The translations under genes and the position numbers were made by a program. The notes beneath the pieces are model-generated. The model made no database searches, was not told the origin of the DNA, and saw only the letters and a list, made by a program, of their open reading frames with translations. Shown here piece by piece: positions 11,482-23,836 of a stretch of DNA of 64,000 bases (position 1 is its first letter; every line of letters starts with the position of its first letter). Location: positions 59,063,561-59,127,560 of the forward strand of contig NC_088775.1 of assembly GCF_954871325.1 (NCBI RefSeq), written 5' to 3'. Origin of the DNA: Gordionus sp. m RMFG-2023 (taxonomy: Eukaryota > Nematomorpha > Gordioida > Chordodea > Parachordodidae).

Positions 11482-12544
11482 TCTGTATAATATTGTTAGG
11501 ACTCATGAAGGTAAAATAAAGTATTTATGATTTGATCTTATATTAACTTTTGGATCCAAAAAGCAATTAAAAATACTCAAATTAAAATTTTTAATTTAAA
11601 TACCGCAATCTCAAGTGCTACTGTTGAGCAATTTAGTAAGTCAAAACTTAGACTTTTTAATCGCCAAGCCACCCTAGACGGATCATAATATAAAGATGAT
11701 TATATTATCAAAATGTAATAAAAATAAATATTGCATACATTCTATATTTTTAGTAATATTTTAAATATTTGAATTTAAAATATTAATAAAAAATGTATCA
11801 AAAAATTTTTTTATAAAAGAGAAAAAAAGTAGCAAAGTTACTTTTTTAGAAAGCTAGCTAATAGCGCACTACTTTTCTGCCAAGTAGCGTTGGAAGTAAC
11901 ATCTAACAACACTAGCTGGAAGGTAGTGTAGTTAGCATACTTTATGAATAACTTAACAGTAAGTAAAATTACGATACTCATTTTAATATTCAAAGTTTTA
12001 TGTATTAATTTAACTCTTTATGCATATCCTCTTGGGGCTGTTAAAAAAAATATTATATCTTTTTATGTTTTCTGCCATTTTTATGATTTGTAAACTTTGA
12101 AAGTTCATTGGTTAATTGCTATGTCAATTTGTTTTTTTATTTAAATTTTCTAGCATTTGAAGCCAAGTTTAATCAAGTTTGAAAAATTTTCTGAATCTGT
12201 GTTGATTGCTTCTTCTTCATCCGTATCACTAATCAATTATTAAAATTTGTATAAGATATAAGGATTATTATTAATATCATATTTTGTCGTCTATTGTGCA
12301 AAATAAAACTTGACTTGAATGGAAGGAAATAAACTTGGACAGATATTTAAGAAATTTACAAAAAATAGAATTAAAAATATTTTAATATTAAAAAAAAGTA
12401 AAATAAATATTTAAAAATATATCTATAACTTGAACCTTGCCTATTTTTCTTATAGGAAATTCACGAAAATTTGAACAAGTTATTTATGATAAGATCCAAT
12501 TACAAATAAAAATATCAAAATACAATTGGTTTATAAAACGATTG

Positions 12545-12800
12545 TTATAGAAATAGAAAGCCATATAGGGGGATTCCATTATAAGTCGACCAAAATATCG
12601 TGATTTTTGGACGGCCACTTTTAAATAGATGAAACTTGGCATGAAGGTTAAATAGATTGTATGTTTCATACAAATCAAAATTTTAATGCTCTAGCTCAGA
12701 TATAGCTCGAGTTATGGACCTTCTAAGTTCGATGGGAGTCTTTTCCTCTTTTAGCGAATTTCAAATTACTTAAAATATTTTTGGTCTAAAGTAATAAATT
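12545..12800 (+). repeat. Third copy of the ATTCCAT...GAAACTTGGCATGA repeat
   Basis: This stretch shares with 664-1010 and (inverted) 2925-3240 the order ATTCCAT, a TTTTTGGAC-like block, GATGAAACTT(T/G)GCATGA and a following GAGATAT/GCTCAGATAT block. It is a dispersed repeat of unknown type. No ends were found. Confidence 0.5.
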
Positions 12801-13223
12801 ATATATCACTAATATTAAATAAAATATTGAAATTGAAATAAAACAAAATCCTTAATTGACATTGGGAAAAATTAGATAGACATTAAAAATATGCTAGCCA
12901 AAAATCCATTTAAAAAAAAAGGTCCAGGCCCAACTTATAAAATTTTAAATGGCCGGGCCAGGAAAACAATAAAAAATATCGGGCCTGACCGGGCTGGACA
13001 AACATTTAAATAAAGAGCCAGCTGCAAAAAATTTTAATGAACTTTCTTAACAATTTAAATTTTTTTTCTTTTTACCGAAAATAAAAAAACCTTGGAGTTT
13101 ATAATTTTTTTATATTTTCCAAAATGTGGAATTTTAAGGGCTATAAAATGATATAAAATTTGTGACTCTATCTTAAGTATTATTTTAAATGATTACGCGA
13201 TTTCTACTTTGAAAACGTATATC

Positions 13224-14534
13224 TAGTGTTTGCAATGGTACGGTCCAGGTGGTCTCATCAGACTATTGGGTCCCACGGAACGATCCGACCCGACCGGGAA
13301 AGAAAATAAAAGTTTGCTATACTATGTATTTCTTTTTAGTTAATGTGCATGTGCATGTGCATGAACATATAAAACATGATTATTTAATGCCTAACACTAT
13401 AATATCTCATTCATCTTTTACTTTTTATATTCTTCCGTTTCATTCAATTCAATTCATTCGTCGTCAAGTAATATAATTTAGTAGGGTAGGTAGTATTATA
13501 TTTTTATTTTAAGAAATGGATATTGAAATCATAGAGGTTTATAAAACTATTGAACCACCACAATCCTCAGGGAGTGAAAGAATGACTGTTGATGTAAATA
13601 AAAAAATCCATCAAATTCTTTATATAATGTTAAAGAATTATAGAAATATTTTGAAAAAGATAATGCTGGGAAAACATGTAAAATATGTCTATAAATATTT
13701 CCCAATTCTTCAAGTACAAGTAAATTATGCATATATGTATATAAAGCTCAAAATTTTATATATATGAATAAAAACTTAATAAATAATATTTCCTATTACT
13801 TGTATTGATATTGGTTTAAATTCAAAGAAAGAATAGAAATAAGAGAATGGCCATGGACAGGCTCGTGGGAACTAGGACATAAGCAGAGAAAGATGATAAA
13901 TGAAATCCAATGCTATTATCTGATATTTTATATCCGATTAATTCGAACATACTAGATTGGTGGGAAGAGAATCATCCAATTCTAGCCATAATAGCCATGG
14001 ACTATCTCCCATAAGCAAGCTACATCTTTAGCATGTGAACGTATCTTTTCTAAAGCTAATAATAAAATAACATAAAAACGAAATAGAATGAATCCAAAGA
14101 TGGTTCAATCTATAATGACACTTGATTCATAAAAAAAAATATAATAATTTTTGATGTTTTAGAAGATAAATATTATATATTTTATAACCAAATATTTATT
14201 GCATTATATATATAAAAAAAACTAGTTAAATAATCAAATTGATTTAAATTATATTAAATAAATTTGTATTTTAATATTCTTTTGAATTATTAGGCATTTG
14301 TATTGCATAATATAAAACATGATTTGATGATATAATTAAAATATTGGTAATTTAAGATTTTTCATTTTTAATAAATTTAATGCAGAATAAAACTTTTGTA
14401 GCTTAATAAAAAAATTTTTTAGATAGGACCGGACCTACCGGACTAAACCGATAATCCCACGGTCCGGTCTATCCATCGGACCGGTCTCATTTTAGAAAAA
14501 GGGACCGGAACGGACGGGACCTTTGCAAACACTA
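13224..14534 (+). mobile_element. hAT transposon derivative, complete ends (1311 bp)
   Basis: The ends TAGTGTTTGCAA..GGT are inverted and the element is flanked on both sides by an exact 8-bp duplication, CGTATATC (13216-13223 and 14535-14542). GGTCCGG-rich subterminal DNA lies inside each end. On the plus strand 13630-13730 encodes a BED-type zinc finger (KYFEKDNAGKTCKIC, SSSTSKLC). At about 13945-14100 are hATC pieces (WWEENHPILAIIAMDYLP, then ATSLACERIFSKANN in another frame). The middle of the transposase is missing, so this is an internal-deletion derivative. The perfect target duplication suggests it is not ancient. Confidence 0.88.
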
Positions 14535-14769
14535 CGTATATCTTTGGATCATGAGCTAGCACTCTAAAATTTTGATTTTACTAAAATATACAATCGTTCA
14601 TTTTAGAGATTTTTGATCGATTTGAGGTGAAATTAGTTTCTTCAATATAGGATGTTACTGCAAAGTGAATTCGTCTGATTAAATTTTTAGAATCAGATGA
14701 TGATGATAAAAAACAACATCCATGCAATTATGCCATAGAAATTAAAATATAAGTAATGATATTCAATTT

Positions 14770-15012
14770 ATTGTAGAAACCCTGAAAATCCCCAAATACG
14801 GCTCTATCGATCCTTCTTACTCATTCAAGCCCATAGCCTTCTCCATTCTTACCACCTTCATCAGTAAAGCTCAATGCTTTTTTAAAGAATTAGTAAGACG
14901 TATTCGCGAAATGACTGGTCAGCCTGGAATATTTTTTTTATGACAAAGACTTGCTACAGCTATTATTCATTCTAACTACCTAAGTTTTCTTTCATCTAAT
15001 AATTTATTTTCT
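14770..15012 (+). pseudogene. LINE 3' fragment
   Basis: The plus strand encodes ETLKIPKYGSID, SYSFKPIAFSIL, CFFKELVRRIREMTGQP and QRLATAIIHSN with one stop. This resembles the C-terminal tail of the LINE at 26.9-28.1 kb (P......F...LGR.I...TGDP...QRL..AI.R.N). It is only the last part of the open frame. No poly-A or target duplication is seen. Confidence 0.5.
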
Positions 15013-17440
15013 TTTCTTTAAATCTTAATCCTTCTCTTCTCCTTAATTAAAATTTTATATTAATCGCCTTTATTAATTTTGTCCTAGAAAAATAGTTTGC
15101 ATATCCTTTTTTTTTATAATATATTATATTATTTATATTTAAGGTTGTGTCCAAAATATCAAAAATATAAAATAAATTTATTAATTGAAAAAAAAAAATT
15201 AACATAAGCTATTTCTAGTGTGAAAATAAAATAGTGTTTTAAATCATTTATCGTCATTTTTTACTTATTTAAATTAATAGAAATAAATAAATTTTATTAA
15301 AATTTGGCTTATAAGACTGCGTCCAAAATCATAAAAATATAAATAAATAAAATAATAAATTTTGAAGAAAAAAAACATAAGCTTTTTAATGTAAAAATAA
15401 AATGGTGCCAAATTTCATTTTTCGGTATTTATTTGAATTTATTTTTAAAAAAAAATAATAAATTCGAAAAAATTTTTATTCAAAATTTATCTATTTTTGA
15501 AATTTTTATAAAAAATTAGTAAATACAATTTTTAATGCTGTTAATTTTTATAAATTTACTAACCCAAACGATTATAGCCTTTTATATTAATATATTTTTT
15601 AGTGTCAGAATATAATTTTATGTAAAGCATAGGAGTGCACAGGAACCTCTGGTGCAAAAATGACTTAAAATTCAGCGATTCTGTAGAAAGGAAAATTTAG
15701 GAGGAAATTGGAAAAACATATAACCTGAATTATGATTAAGTGAAGAAGAAATTTTTAGCTGTAAATGCTAAATTTAATAAATTATGTTCTCTCACCCAAC
15801 AAAAAACTGGTAAAAATAAAAATTATATTATAATTAATATTAGGTACTGATAACCTGAATTATGATTAAGTGAAGAAGAAATTATTAGCTGTAAATGCTA
15901 AATTTAATAAATTATGTTCTCTCACCCAACAAAAAACTGGTAAAAATAAAAATTATATTATAATTAAATTTATTAGGTACTGGTGCAACCAACATAAAAA
16001 GTAAGGATTTACTATATGTTGAAGAATATATATATATATATATGGTTAAAAGAGAATGTGTTGATAATATTACCAAATATTCTGATTCAAGTTTTAAATT
16101 GACAAAGACAAATGTAAAATATTAAAAGGCATGAATATAAAATAGTTTTTTATTTTAGGAATCGGAAAATTGCCATGTGGGAACAGTATTATTTTATATT
16201 TTTATATAAAATTAATATATTTTAATAAGCTGCACAATACCTTAATGAAATTGATAACCCATTTGATGATTTAAATATTGGGCAAAATATTGAAATTGCT
16301 TCATTTGATGATACTATAATTTCTGTACAATATATTACTATTATTTGATATTTATTATTGAATAATAGCTAGATCAAGATAATGCCAACAAAGAAAATAA
16401 AAACCTTATAGTTATTAATAAAAATAATCCTATTCCTACTTTAAAAAGATTTTATATTATTTCTATTACAATTTTATTTATATATATCAAATATAATAAT
16501 TTATGAATATTTTATGGAAAAATTATCTTTCAAAATAAAAGATATTAGGTCTTCTAACTATTTATTAAATATTGATACAATTATTTACAACATATATGTA
16601 TTTATTAAGTATATAAATAAAATTTAAATATAACCATTATCAAATAATAGGTTCATACAAAGTTTAATAACTGAAAGGTAATATAAAATAATAAATAAAA
16701 TTAAATATTTACATATCTTTTAATAAATAACTAATAATTGAATCATATCAAGCATTTTGATTTTTTTTAAAACTTAAATGTGTCCAAATGGTTTATTAAT
16801 TTGAGAAAATTTTAAAATTTTAATAATTTTTTCAAAACACTTTAGACACAGCCTAAAATAAATTTGTGTAATTTTTGGAAAAACTAGTAAGTAATATTAA
16901 AGTATTTGGTGGCATTGTTATTTTTCGTATTTTATCGTTTTTATGTTCTTTTTTTGTTATTGATTTTTTTCGTTTTTCTTTTTTTTAAATATATTTTTTT
17001 GCTCCTTTGTGGAATGAGCCGATATTAAAATATTCTAATTTTTACAAAACTTTAAAAAAAAAATTAATGGAATATTTAGGAAATGTTTCATAATTTTATT
17101 AATTAGCAAAAATTTATAAATTTTAAGGTATTTTTTAATATATTTAGGGCACCGCCTAAATAGAAAAAACGGAAAAAAATAAACCTTGCTAAATAGTAGC
17201 CTGTTAAAAAAATTAAAATGAAGGAAACAACTTGATTAAAAAATAATCCCTTTTCTTAAAAAATTTTAATTATTAAATGAATAAAAAAAATAAGATTATT
17301 TTTAAAAATTGAACGAACATAAAACATGAACACGCATCCAAAAAAGGAACGCGTTCACGTTCAAAGTTCGTCAAAAATAAAGGGCTGTTAATCATTATTT
17401 CAAATTCGTAATTTCAAAAAAAAATTTGATCCCTAAAATG
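15012..17440. other. AT-rich intron DNA, no gene seen
   Basis: This stretch is mostly A/T homopolymer tracts. The only structures noticed are the 130-bp direct duplication listed separately and a short retroelement-like protease reading (GTGATNI) near 15975, too weak to call. Confidence 0.5.
15721..15984. repeat. Tandem duplication, 130-bp unit x2
   Basis: TAACCTGAATTATGATTAAG at 15721 begins again at 15851 and the two units are almost identical over their length, differing by a T/A change near the middle and a few inserted bases at the end. The high identity implies a recent local duplication. Confidence 0.9.
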
Positions 17441-17499
17441 ATTTTGCAGATAACCACCTGGCATGAGATGAGGCCATTGCAAAATCACCTCTCATTATT

Positions 17500-17800
17500 A
17501 TTATGAGGTTGTTGTTTAAACATTAATTATAGTTCTATTATAAAAAGAGTTATGTTGAAGAATATATCTTGAGATAAAAACTTTTGTTTTTACGTATTCT
17601 ATTTGGTATATAGATAGAATTTTCTTATGTTATATCTAGCCAAGCAGGACAGAGGGACTAAGGTAGTCTCAACATTTTGGGCGCCGGCTAGCTCGGGTGA
17701 TATAAATGGCCCAGAAATAGGGAGGTACTTTTCATGAATAAATATGGCAGAGGCCTGTCGGCGACAGCAGGGGCCAATCTGCTGCAGATATTTAACGGAG
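17500..17800 (+). other. Possible LTR end with primer-binding-like site
   Basis: A TATAAAAAG box, a GTCTCAACA end and the following TGGGCGCCGGCTAGC resemble the 3' edge of an LTR followed by a primer-binding site. The DNA at 17630-17800 is unusually rich in G+C for this intron. The minus-strand open frame across it (77 codons) matches nothing I know. It may be a fossil LTR-element leader or an unrelated exon. Confidence 0.25.
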
Positions 17801-18249
17801 AAACACACAAAAATAACTATAGCTAAAATCAATTTTAAATAGGTTTACAAATAAAATTAAATAAGTGAACCATATCTCCTAATAACTACAAAAAATATGA
17901 AACAAAAGAAATTGAAAAAGTTCAAAGAAAATAGGGACACTGTTTTTAAAAAATAATTAAAAAATCAATTAGCCAGAACTATTGTTAGTAGCTATAGCTT
18001 TCTAGAGTAACCTTGTATTTTTTTTGTAGATCCTAAACTGAAGTCTGTCCCTTGTATTTTTTTTGTAAATCCACATTCATTCTGGTTACATTGTTTAAGA
18101 AACTTGGTCCCAACTCTTCCGCTGTTAACAGGCCACTGTCATATTCGTCCGTTTAATCCTTCTCCATCCCTGGCCCAACCTGCATAGAAGATGAACTAGC
18201 TGCATTTCCCAAAATAGTGAAGCCAAGTTAGATTTTGTTTACCTGAAAT

Positions 18250-18673
18250 TAGTGATCTATATCGAGCCTAATTTTTCAAACTCGGCCACGTCCCAAATTT
18301 TTTAATAAAATATTTGTCCTGTCCGACCAAATCCCAAACGATTTTTTTCATTTGTCCCAAAAAGCCTGATCCGAAATAAAAATATTTGTCAGCCCGGCCC
18401 AAATTTATTTAAATATAAAAAAATTTAATTTTTTTTATTGAAAAAAAATATCCAACAAATAAAAAATATAGCATTTGTTTATTACAAGAATTTAAAAATA
18501 TATTAATTATTTGACAAACGTATGATATAATATTTAAAGTTTTAAGCCCAACCCAGCCCCGCCCGAAATTTTTAAAAATATTAGACCCGACCCAGCCCAA
18601 ATCAAGATTATTTTTTAAAAATACTCGACCTGACCCAAAACCTGTTCGGACCGGACCGTGATATACAGATATA
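18250..18673. mobile_element. hAT-type MITE, GGCCCGG class (424 bp)
   Basis: The left end TAGTGATCTATATCGAGCCT and the inverted right end TATATCTGTATATCACGG are flanked by an exact 8-bp CCTGAAAT duplication (18242-18249 and 18674-18681). The left end matches, nearly base for base, the inverted terminus of the copy ending near 38132 (AGTGATCTGCATCGGGCCTA), so both belong to one family. There is no coding capacity. Confidence 0.85.
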
Positions 18674-18914
18674 CCTGAAATAACATTCCACTGAAGATTT
18701 TTTGATATTTTTTTAAGGACTACAAGCTAATGTAAAATTTGTGAGTATTGGAGATTTAATCAAGATATCACACTTTTGGAATTTTAAGGCCACTATAGAT
18801 CTTTTCAAGCCAGCGCTTTAAGATTAAAATTTTAATGAAATTTATATCACATTTAACAATATCTCCAAATTTCATTCATTTAAAAATTAAGAGAAAATCT
18901 CGTTTTTTTAAATT

Positions 18915-19036
18915 ATTTATTAGGAATGATCCATAACGCGTTACTTATTTGTGGGGAAGTGATGAGTAAGGCAAGGACGTTTCATTTTACGGATGGTAAC
19001 GAAAAAATCGTTACATCTTTAGTAATACAGCACTGA
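18915..19036. repeat. hAT-like end fragment
   Basis: The stretch contains GTTAC/GTAAC motifs in both orientations (CATAACGCGTTACTTATTTG, GATGGTAACGAAAAAATCG) and ends in TACAGCACTG, like the right end at 53.7 kb. The partner end is not visible. Confidence 0.35.
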
Positions 19037-19595
19037 TAAAAATCTTTTTTTTTTAAAAAAAAATTAAGAACCTACCTTGATCATTAGTTTTAAGAGTTTG
19101 AATAGAAGTAATTTTGGCTTAGTATAAGGTAAATATTACCCTCCCATGTATCTTTACCGATGTAAAAATTTTTGGTTAAGATCTGTAAATAGCGATAAAA
19201 TTTGAATAATCAAGTCGAAAAAAAATATTTTTTCTAAATTGTTAAAGACGCGTATTAAATGATTTACAATGTTTAAGGAATATTTAATTTGAATAGTAAA
19301 ATTAAGATAATTTGTAAAATTAATTGAGAAATGTTGTATAAAAGGAGCGAAAATTTATCATTTTAATTTTTTAGTAATTTTTAGTTGTTTTGGTAATTGT
19401 ATATCATATATTTTAAAGATTAATAAATTCATTCTTTTGGTGTAATTTTTATGTGCTATAATTGTTTTTAATTAATAAATAAATTAGTAAATGAGTAATT
19501 AGTTAATCCGGAATACAATTCACTTTTAAAACAAGATCCATAAAATATAATATGACATGTTTAGATCAAAATGTATCGAACTATATATTAATTAC

Positions 19596-19855
19596 CTGAT
19601 TAAATACGGCACTGTTTAGGAGTGTTTTATAATTGTTGGATACCCTAAGAACAGCCGATAGTATGAATATAATATCAGGGATCTGGGTTTCGTTGATGAC
19701 CCATAACAAATCTTCAACCATAAAGCAACTCCGGACAAATATAAGGTTATTTTGGGGGAATGCTTGATTAGAATGATGATTAGGGAGTGGAGTATTTGAA
19801 TCGGATGGGGTATTCGAAGGAGATATGTTGAGTATTTTGAGTGAACTGTTAGAGT
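19596..19855 (-). CDS. BLTP3: BLTP3 exon g (DLLWV block)
   Basis: The 86 codons begin with an Asn/Ser/Pro-rich linker. They continue NNLIFVRSCFMVEDLLWVIN, ETQIPDIIFILSAVLRV and end SAVFNQ. This matches the family block in which an (I/V)A.KLVLILDDLLWVLTDSQL segment precedes a helical AKSL...I stretch. The acceptor is TATATTAG and the donor is a consensus CAG|GTAATT, phase 1 in and 0 out. Base composition is clearly richer in G+C than the surrounding intron, as expected of DNA still under coding constraint. Confidence 0.85.
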
Positions 19856-20478
19856 CTAATATATATAAAGATTTACAAAATAAACCAAAATTCTTTGATT
19901 ACCTAAACTTATTTTGAAATATTTTTACAATTCTCAATGGGTAAATAACATATTATTTAATTTTTATTAGGAAGATATAAAAGTAAATAAGTATGTTTAA
20001 TTTACCATATCTATATATTAAAAAAATATTTTTCACTCTTGATATGTAAACTTGGCAAAATTTTTTGGGTCACAACGCGTAACTTGTTTTGATTAGTTAT
20101 TATCTTAATTAGAGATTGAGGTGTGGTAGATTGAATATGAGCAGTTGGTTCAAGATTTTCGTTGAAAATTTGTATTTCTATTCTCGTATTATTCCATTGG
20201 ATCTCTTATGTAATTAAAAAATTAATGTATAATATCAAAAATTAGGGCTGGGATGCATGAAAAAAAATTTGAATTTCAAAAACTAAATCAAATAAAAAAA
20301 TTGAAATTTTTTTTGGATTTAAAAAAACAAAACGAAAAACTTAAATAGTATATCAAAGGCAATAAATTTTTAGTAGATTTAATTATAAAAAAATTACTCT
20401 TTTAAGCAGTATTTATATAATATGTTGAGCAGCAACAAAATTAAAAAAAGTTGAGATGTAGATGGCCAGTATTTTTTG

Positions 20479-20863
20479 GGTTAATGATGCTTACTACCAA
20501 GTCAACGTATAGCAATTTTCTAAATACCGACCAAAATTTATTAAAATGTAATAAGACCCTTATTATTTAATATATTATAACGGAATCACGTGATCGAGTC
20601 CGGCCTCCTATATATCATCCCCCCCCCCCCCAAGGACGGAACCGCCAAGTTAGATTAAGGAAAAAAACATGATCATTGCTGGAATTCGAACCCATGACCT
20701 CGTATTGGTAAGCGACGCTCTTGACGACAAGGCCACAGAGGCTTTCCAAAAACCACGATTTAAATATATATTATAAATAAATTTGGCAGTGCCTATCCAA
20801 ATGAAAAATGAACAAAATGCAAATTTGATAGGTAATACCTTAAGGTAGTAAGTATCATAAACC
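20479..20863. mobile_element. TIR element carrying a tRNA-like sequence, copy 1 (385 bp)
   Basis: The ends GGTTAATGATGCTTACTACC and GGTAGTAAGTATCATAAACC are inverted repeats, and the whole element aligns end to end with the copy at 31795-32196. It contains a tRNA-like block on the minus strand at about 20679-20742, with a recognisable B box (GGTTCGAATTCC) and A box. The target duplication is degraded (about 5 of 9 positions), so this copy is older than the other. Confidence 0.75.
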
Positions 20864-22639
20864 TTTATTATAAGCTATCAGATATATTATATAAATCATC
20901 CATCTCAGCTAATCAACTAAAAGAGATCCTTATATTATATATTATAGAATCCTTATTCTTATTAACTAAATATACCTGATATTTAATATTATATGAAAAT
21001 TAACATCAAATAATAAAAATTATTAAATTTACCACATAAAATATAACATAGAGATGTATTATTAAATTGAATTTTTTATTGCATTTATATCATTAGGCAA
21101 ATCTAAATGAAAATAATCAATGATCACAAATATATAAGATGGGGCAATTGCATATTCCTTTGTCCTAATCATCTGTTTTAATTTAGTTTTATAAACCAGA
21201 TTAAATTTTTAACAAATTTATATCCTATTGACTAATTGGATAATTAAATCTAATCACAATTAATAAAATATATTAGTTTAATTTATCCCAATTATCTGAG
21301 GTTTTTGTTTCTAAAGTAATTAATGAATTTGCAAATAAATTTTGTATATATCATTTTTCTACTATTTCCATAGCAATAGTTTTAATATGAGACAACTGTA
21401 AATATTCTTTCTAAAGTATTTTCATCATTACTAACTTCTAATGAAATATTGGACTTTAAATTTGGTATAAAGATGTATTTTCATACCAAATTTCTACTAT
21501 GTTCATCTTTTAAAAAACTTTCTCGGTTCGACATATCTTTCCAAAAAACTGTATTTTTACCCCAAAATTAAAAATCACCCTCTAGTTATTTACTGCTTTT
21601 GGCAAAAAATATTAAGTCTCAAAATCTAAAAATTTGCATGCACCTTAAAGCCATAGCTATAAATAATAGCTTAATTAAAAGTCGCGCAATAATGACTTGC
21701 ACAATATATCACTTTAGGGTAAGGTTGCTAAGGATAAAACGGTTAAAATGTTCCGTCTGATTTAAGTTGTAAAAAGATAATTTTTAAATATTAACATCTA
21801 CACAATATAAAAATGAGGCTTTGGACCAAAGGAACATTAATAAATAGTTTGTGTGTTATTTGAAATAAAATTTTATGAATAGTCGCAAAAGGAAGGAGTA
21901 ATTGAAATCTACGATGTACCTAAAATGTGCTATTTTTGATATAATTTATTATATTACGGTATTGTATTGATTGATGAATAGATGCCAAAATAGCAATATT
22001 TTGTTCAATTAAACAAGATAGTTATGTTTGATAATATTTATACCACTTTACCCAGTGTATGGGGTAAAATGGCACACTTCATATCATTAATCAGACCTCC
22101 TAAAGTATCATAGGTAGAGAGCTACAATTTTGCATTTTGTAGATTAAGGATTTTAATATATATAAATATATACTTTGTTATGTTTTTTGTTAATGTTTTA
22201 AAATGTTATGAAAAAGCAAAATACCAAGGATTTTTCCTAATGATTTTTATGTTTTATTAAAATTAGTGTTGTTAAAGAGCGTCACTACATTTTTAAAAAC
22301 ATCTGGAGCACCCTATTTTTCAATCGGAAGTGGAAATTAGCATCTTATTAGGGTGGAGCGGAGAAGATGTGCTAATCCGCTCCTTTAATTTTATAGTATA
22401 AAAAATGTTCTTAATTAATATATTTGTTAAATACATTAAAAATAATATATATTTATACTAAAATTTATGAAACTATTTATATATATTAAATATTGAGCCG
22501 AGTTCCTATTTACACTTTTATATTTTCGACATTTTTTAAACTCAAATTATAAATCATAAAAACCATGGAATGCGCTATCGTGTTATTATCGGAATAATAT
22601 ATTGAAATCGATGAGATAACATTTCTATTTCCATTGTAC
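20864..22639. other. AT-rich intron DNA, nothing recognised
   Basis: Reading both strands gives no convincing coding block, terminal repeat or RNA gene in this intron segment between exons f and g. Confidence 0.5.
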
Positions 22640-22754
22640 AATAAATATTTCTTCTTTTTAGAGTCGAATGTTTGAGAGTAAAAGTTCTGAAATGGATAAA
22701 GATTTTCAACTTGTGGAGATTTTGCAGATTTAGTTTATCAATCTCTTGTAATCT
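22640..22754 (-). CDS. BLTP3: BLTP3 exon f (tentative)
   Basis: The 38 codons read RLQEIDKLNLQNL and then FTLKHSTLKRRNIY. They sit between exons e and g, where the family has LTFKEINWQMIRIEA and later KIRVTLKRR; the shared pieces are the N(L/W)Q step and TLKRR. The phases fit (0 in, 1 out), with acceptor TATAAG and donor ATT|GTACAA, but both splice sites are weak. The family segment LRIYS.N..W...DL..TRI is not visible, so another exon may be missing nearby or the protein may be shorter here. It could also be a chance open frame. Confidence 0.4.
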
Positions 22755-23550
22755 CTTATACACGGCATTGATAAAAGGTTTATAATTTTATTTTAAAAAA
22801 AACCTTTTTTTAAATAACTTTATTGCACATTTTCAACAGTTCTAAATCATGATAATATCATTTCTTATATTATTCATCCTATATTCAGATTGAATTGAGA
22901 ATAGATAAGGATGGATCAAACTAGAGAATCAAAAAATTAATTTTATAAGAAAATAAATTCCTAACACAAAAATATTTAAAATTAGACCGAAATACCCTCC
23001 AATGATTTAGAAGATTTTTATGGATTTAATTAACTTGATTATCAGGAAGATAATATATGAGACAAATTTTTTACCAACACAAACAATACCACGATAAATA
23101 TATTTGATCATAACTTTATAAAAAAAAATTCTAAAATACAATATCCCCCTTCCCTCTAGTTCTCCTGTTTAACGCTCGTTTAGAATCGCTTAACAGGATT
23201 AGGGGAGAGTTGTGTCTGTTTGTTAAGTTCAAATTTATAATAATGTACTTTTAAAAGCATATAAAATATTATAAATAATTTTGATGCAAATTTGTGCGTA
23301 TATATCATTTTGTAAACTTTATATTATAAAAAATAGAAATCAAAGGAGCGACTAAAAAGCGGTGCTCCTTATTTTAAAAATTTGGATCAGGAGTGCGATC
23401 TTTTTAAAAACTAAATAGAGGAGATAGCTCCATTTGAAATAGTAGGAGGGGGAGCTAGCTGCTTTTAAAAAGAAACGTTAACAACTATGATTAAAATATT
23501 AGATAGAGTCCTAATTTTATTAAAAAATACAAAAAATTGTTGTTTATAAG

Positions 23551-23700
23551 TGCATCTGTGGCTGAGTTATTACAAACGCTGATTGAGGAATTACTAATAT
23601 AAATCTAGACCTAGGTTCAAATCCAGCATGGATCAAGATTTTCCTGATAATAAGATAGTTCCGTGCTCTGGGGTATGATATATACAATAGCGGAAGCGAA
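23551..23700 (+). mobile_element. tRNA-derived SINE fragment
   Basis: GCATCTGTGGCTGAGTTATT holds an A-box-like TGGCTGAGTT, and AGGTTCAAATCCAGC about 50 bases later holds a B box (GGTTCAAATCC). That spacing is right for a class-II (Leu/Ser-like) tRNA head. The acceptor stem does not close, and unique-looking DNA follows to about 23700. This is a SINE head rather than a working tRNA gene. Confidence 0.55.
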
Positions 23701-23836
23701 AAAGTGAGTCTTCTTGCATTTTAATTTTTGGTATTTGTTTAGCTAATATTATATGACAATCAACATTGCTCGTTTTTTCGTTTCTCGTAGTTGAATTGGA
23801 ACTTATATTCATAATTTTCTAATATTAATAACCACA

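Larger units (their letters stand above)
9366..11925. mobile_element. Outer hAT-like element interrupted by a second hAT
   Basis: AGTAGTGCGCT...AAAGTAACGCGCTACTTTTTAG on the left (about 9366-9500) and, inverted, GCGCACTACTTTTCTGCCAAGTAGCG on the right (about 11860-11925) look like related ends. Between the inner element and the right end, 11605-11690 encodes SSATVEQFSKSKLRLFNRQ on the plus strand, a degenerate C-terminal hAT dimerisation (hATC) block. No outer target duplication could be fixed. Confidence 0.45.

Noticed and set aside
15960-16150. GTGATNI...SKDLLYVEEY reading as a retroelement protease
   Set aside because: Too short and isolated, with no other domain of a retroelement around it.
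17599-17832. 77-codon minus-strand open frame considered as a host exon
   Set aside because: No fitting splice sites or BLTP3 similarity; the LTR-edge reading of the plus strand is at least as plausible.
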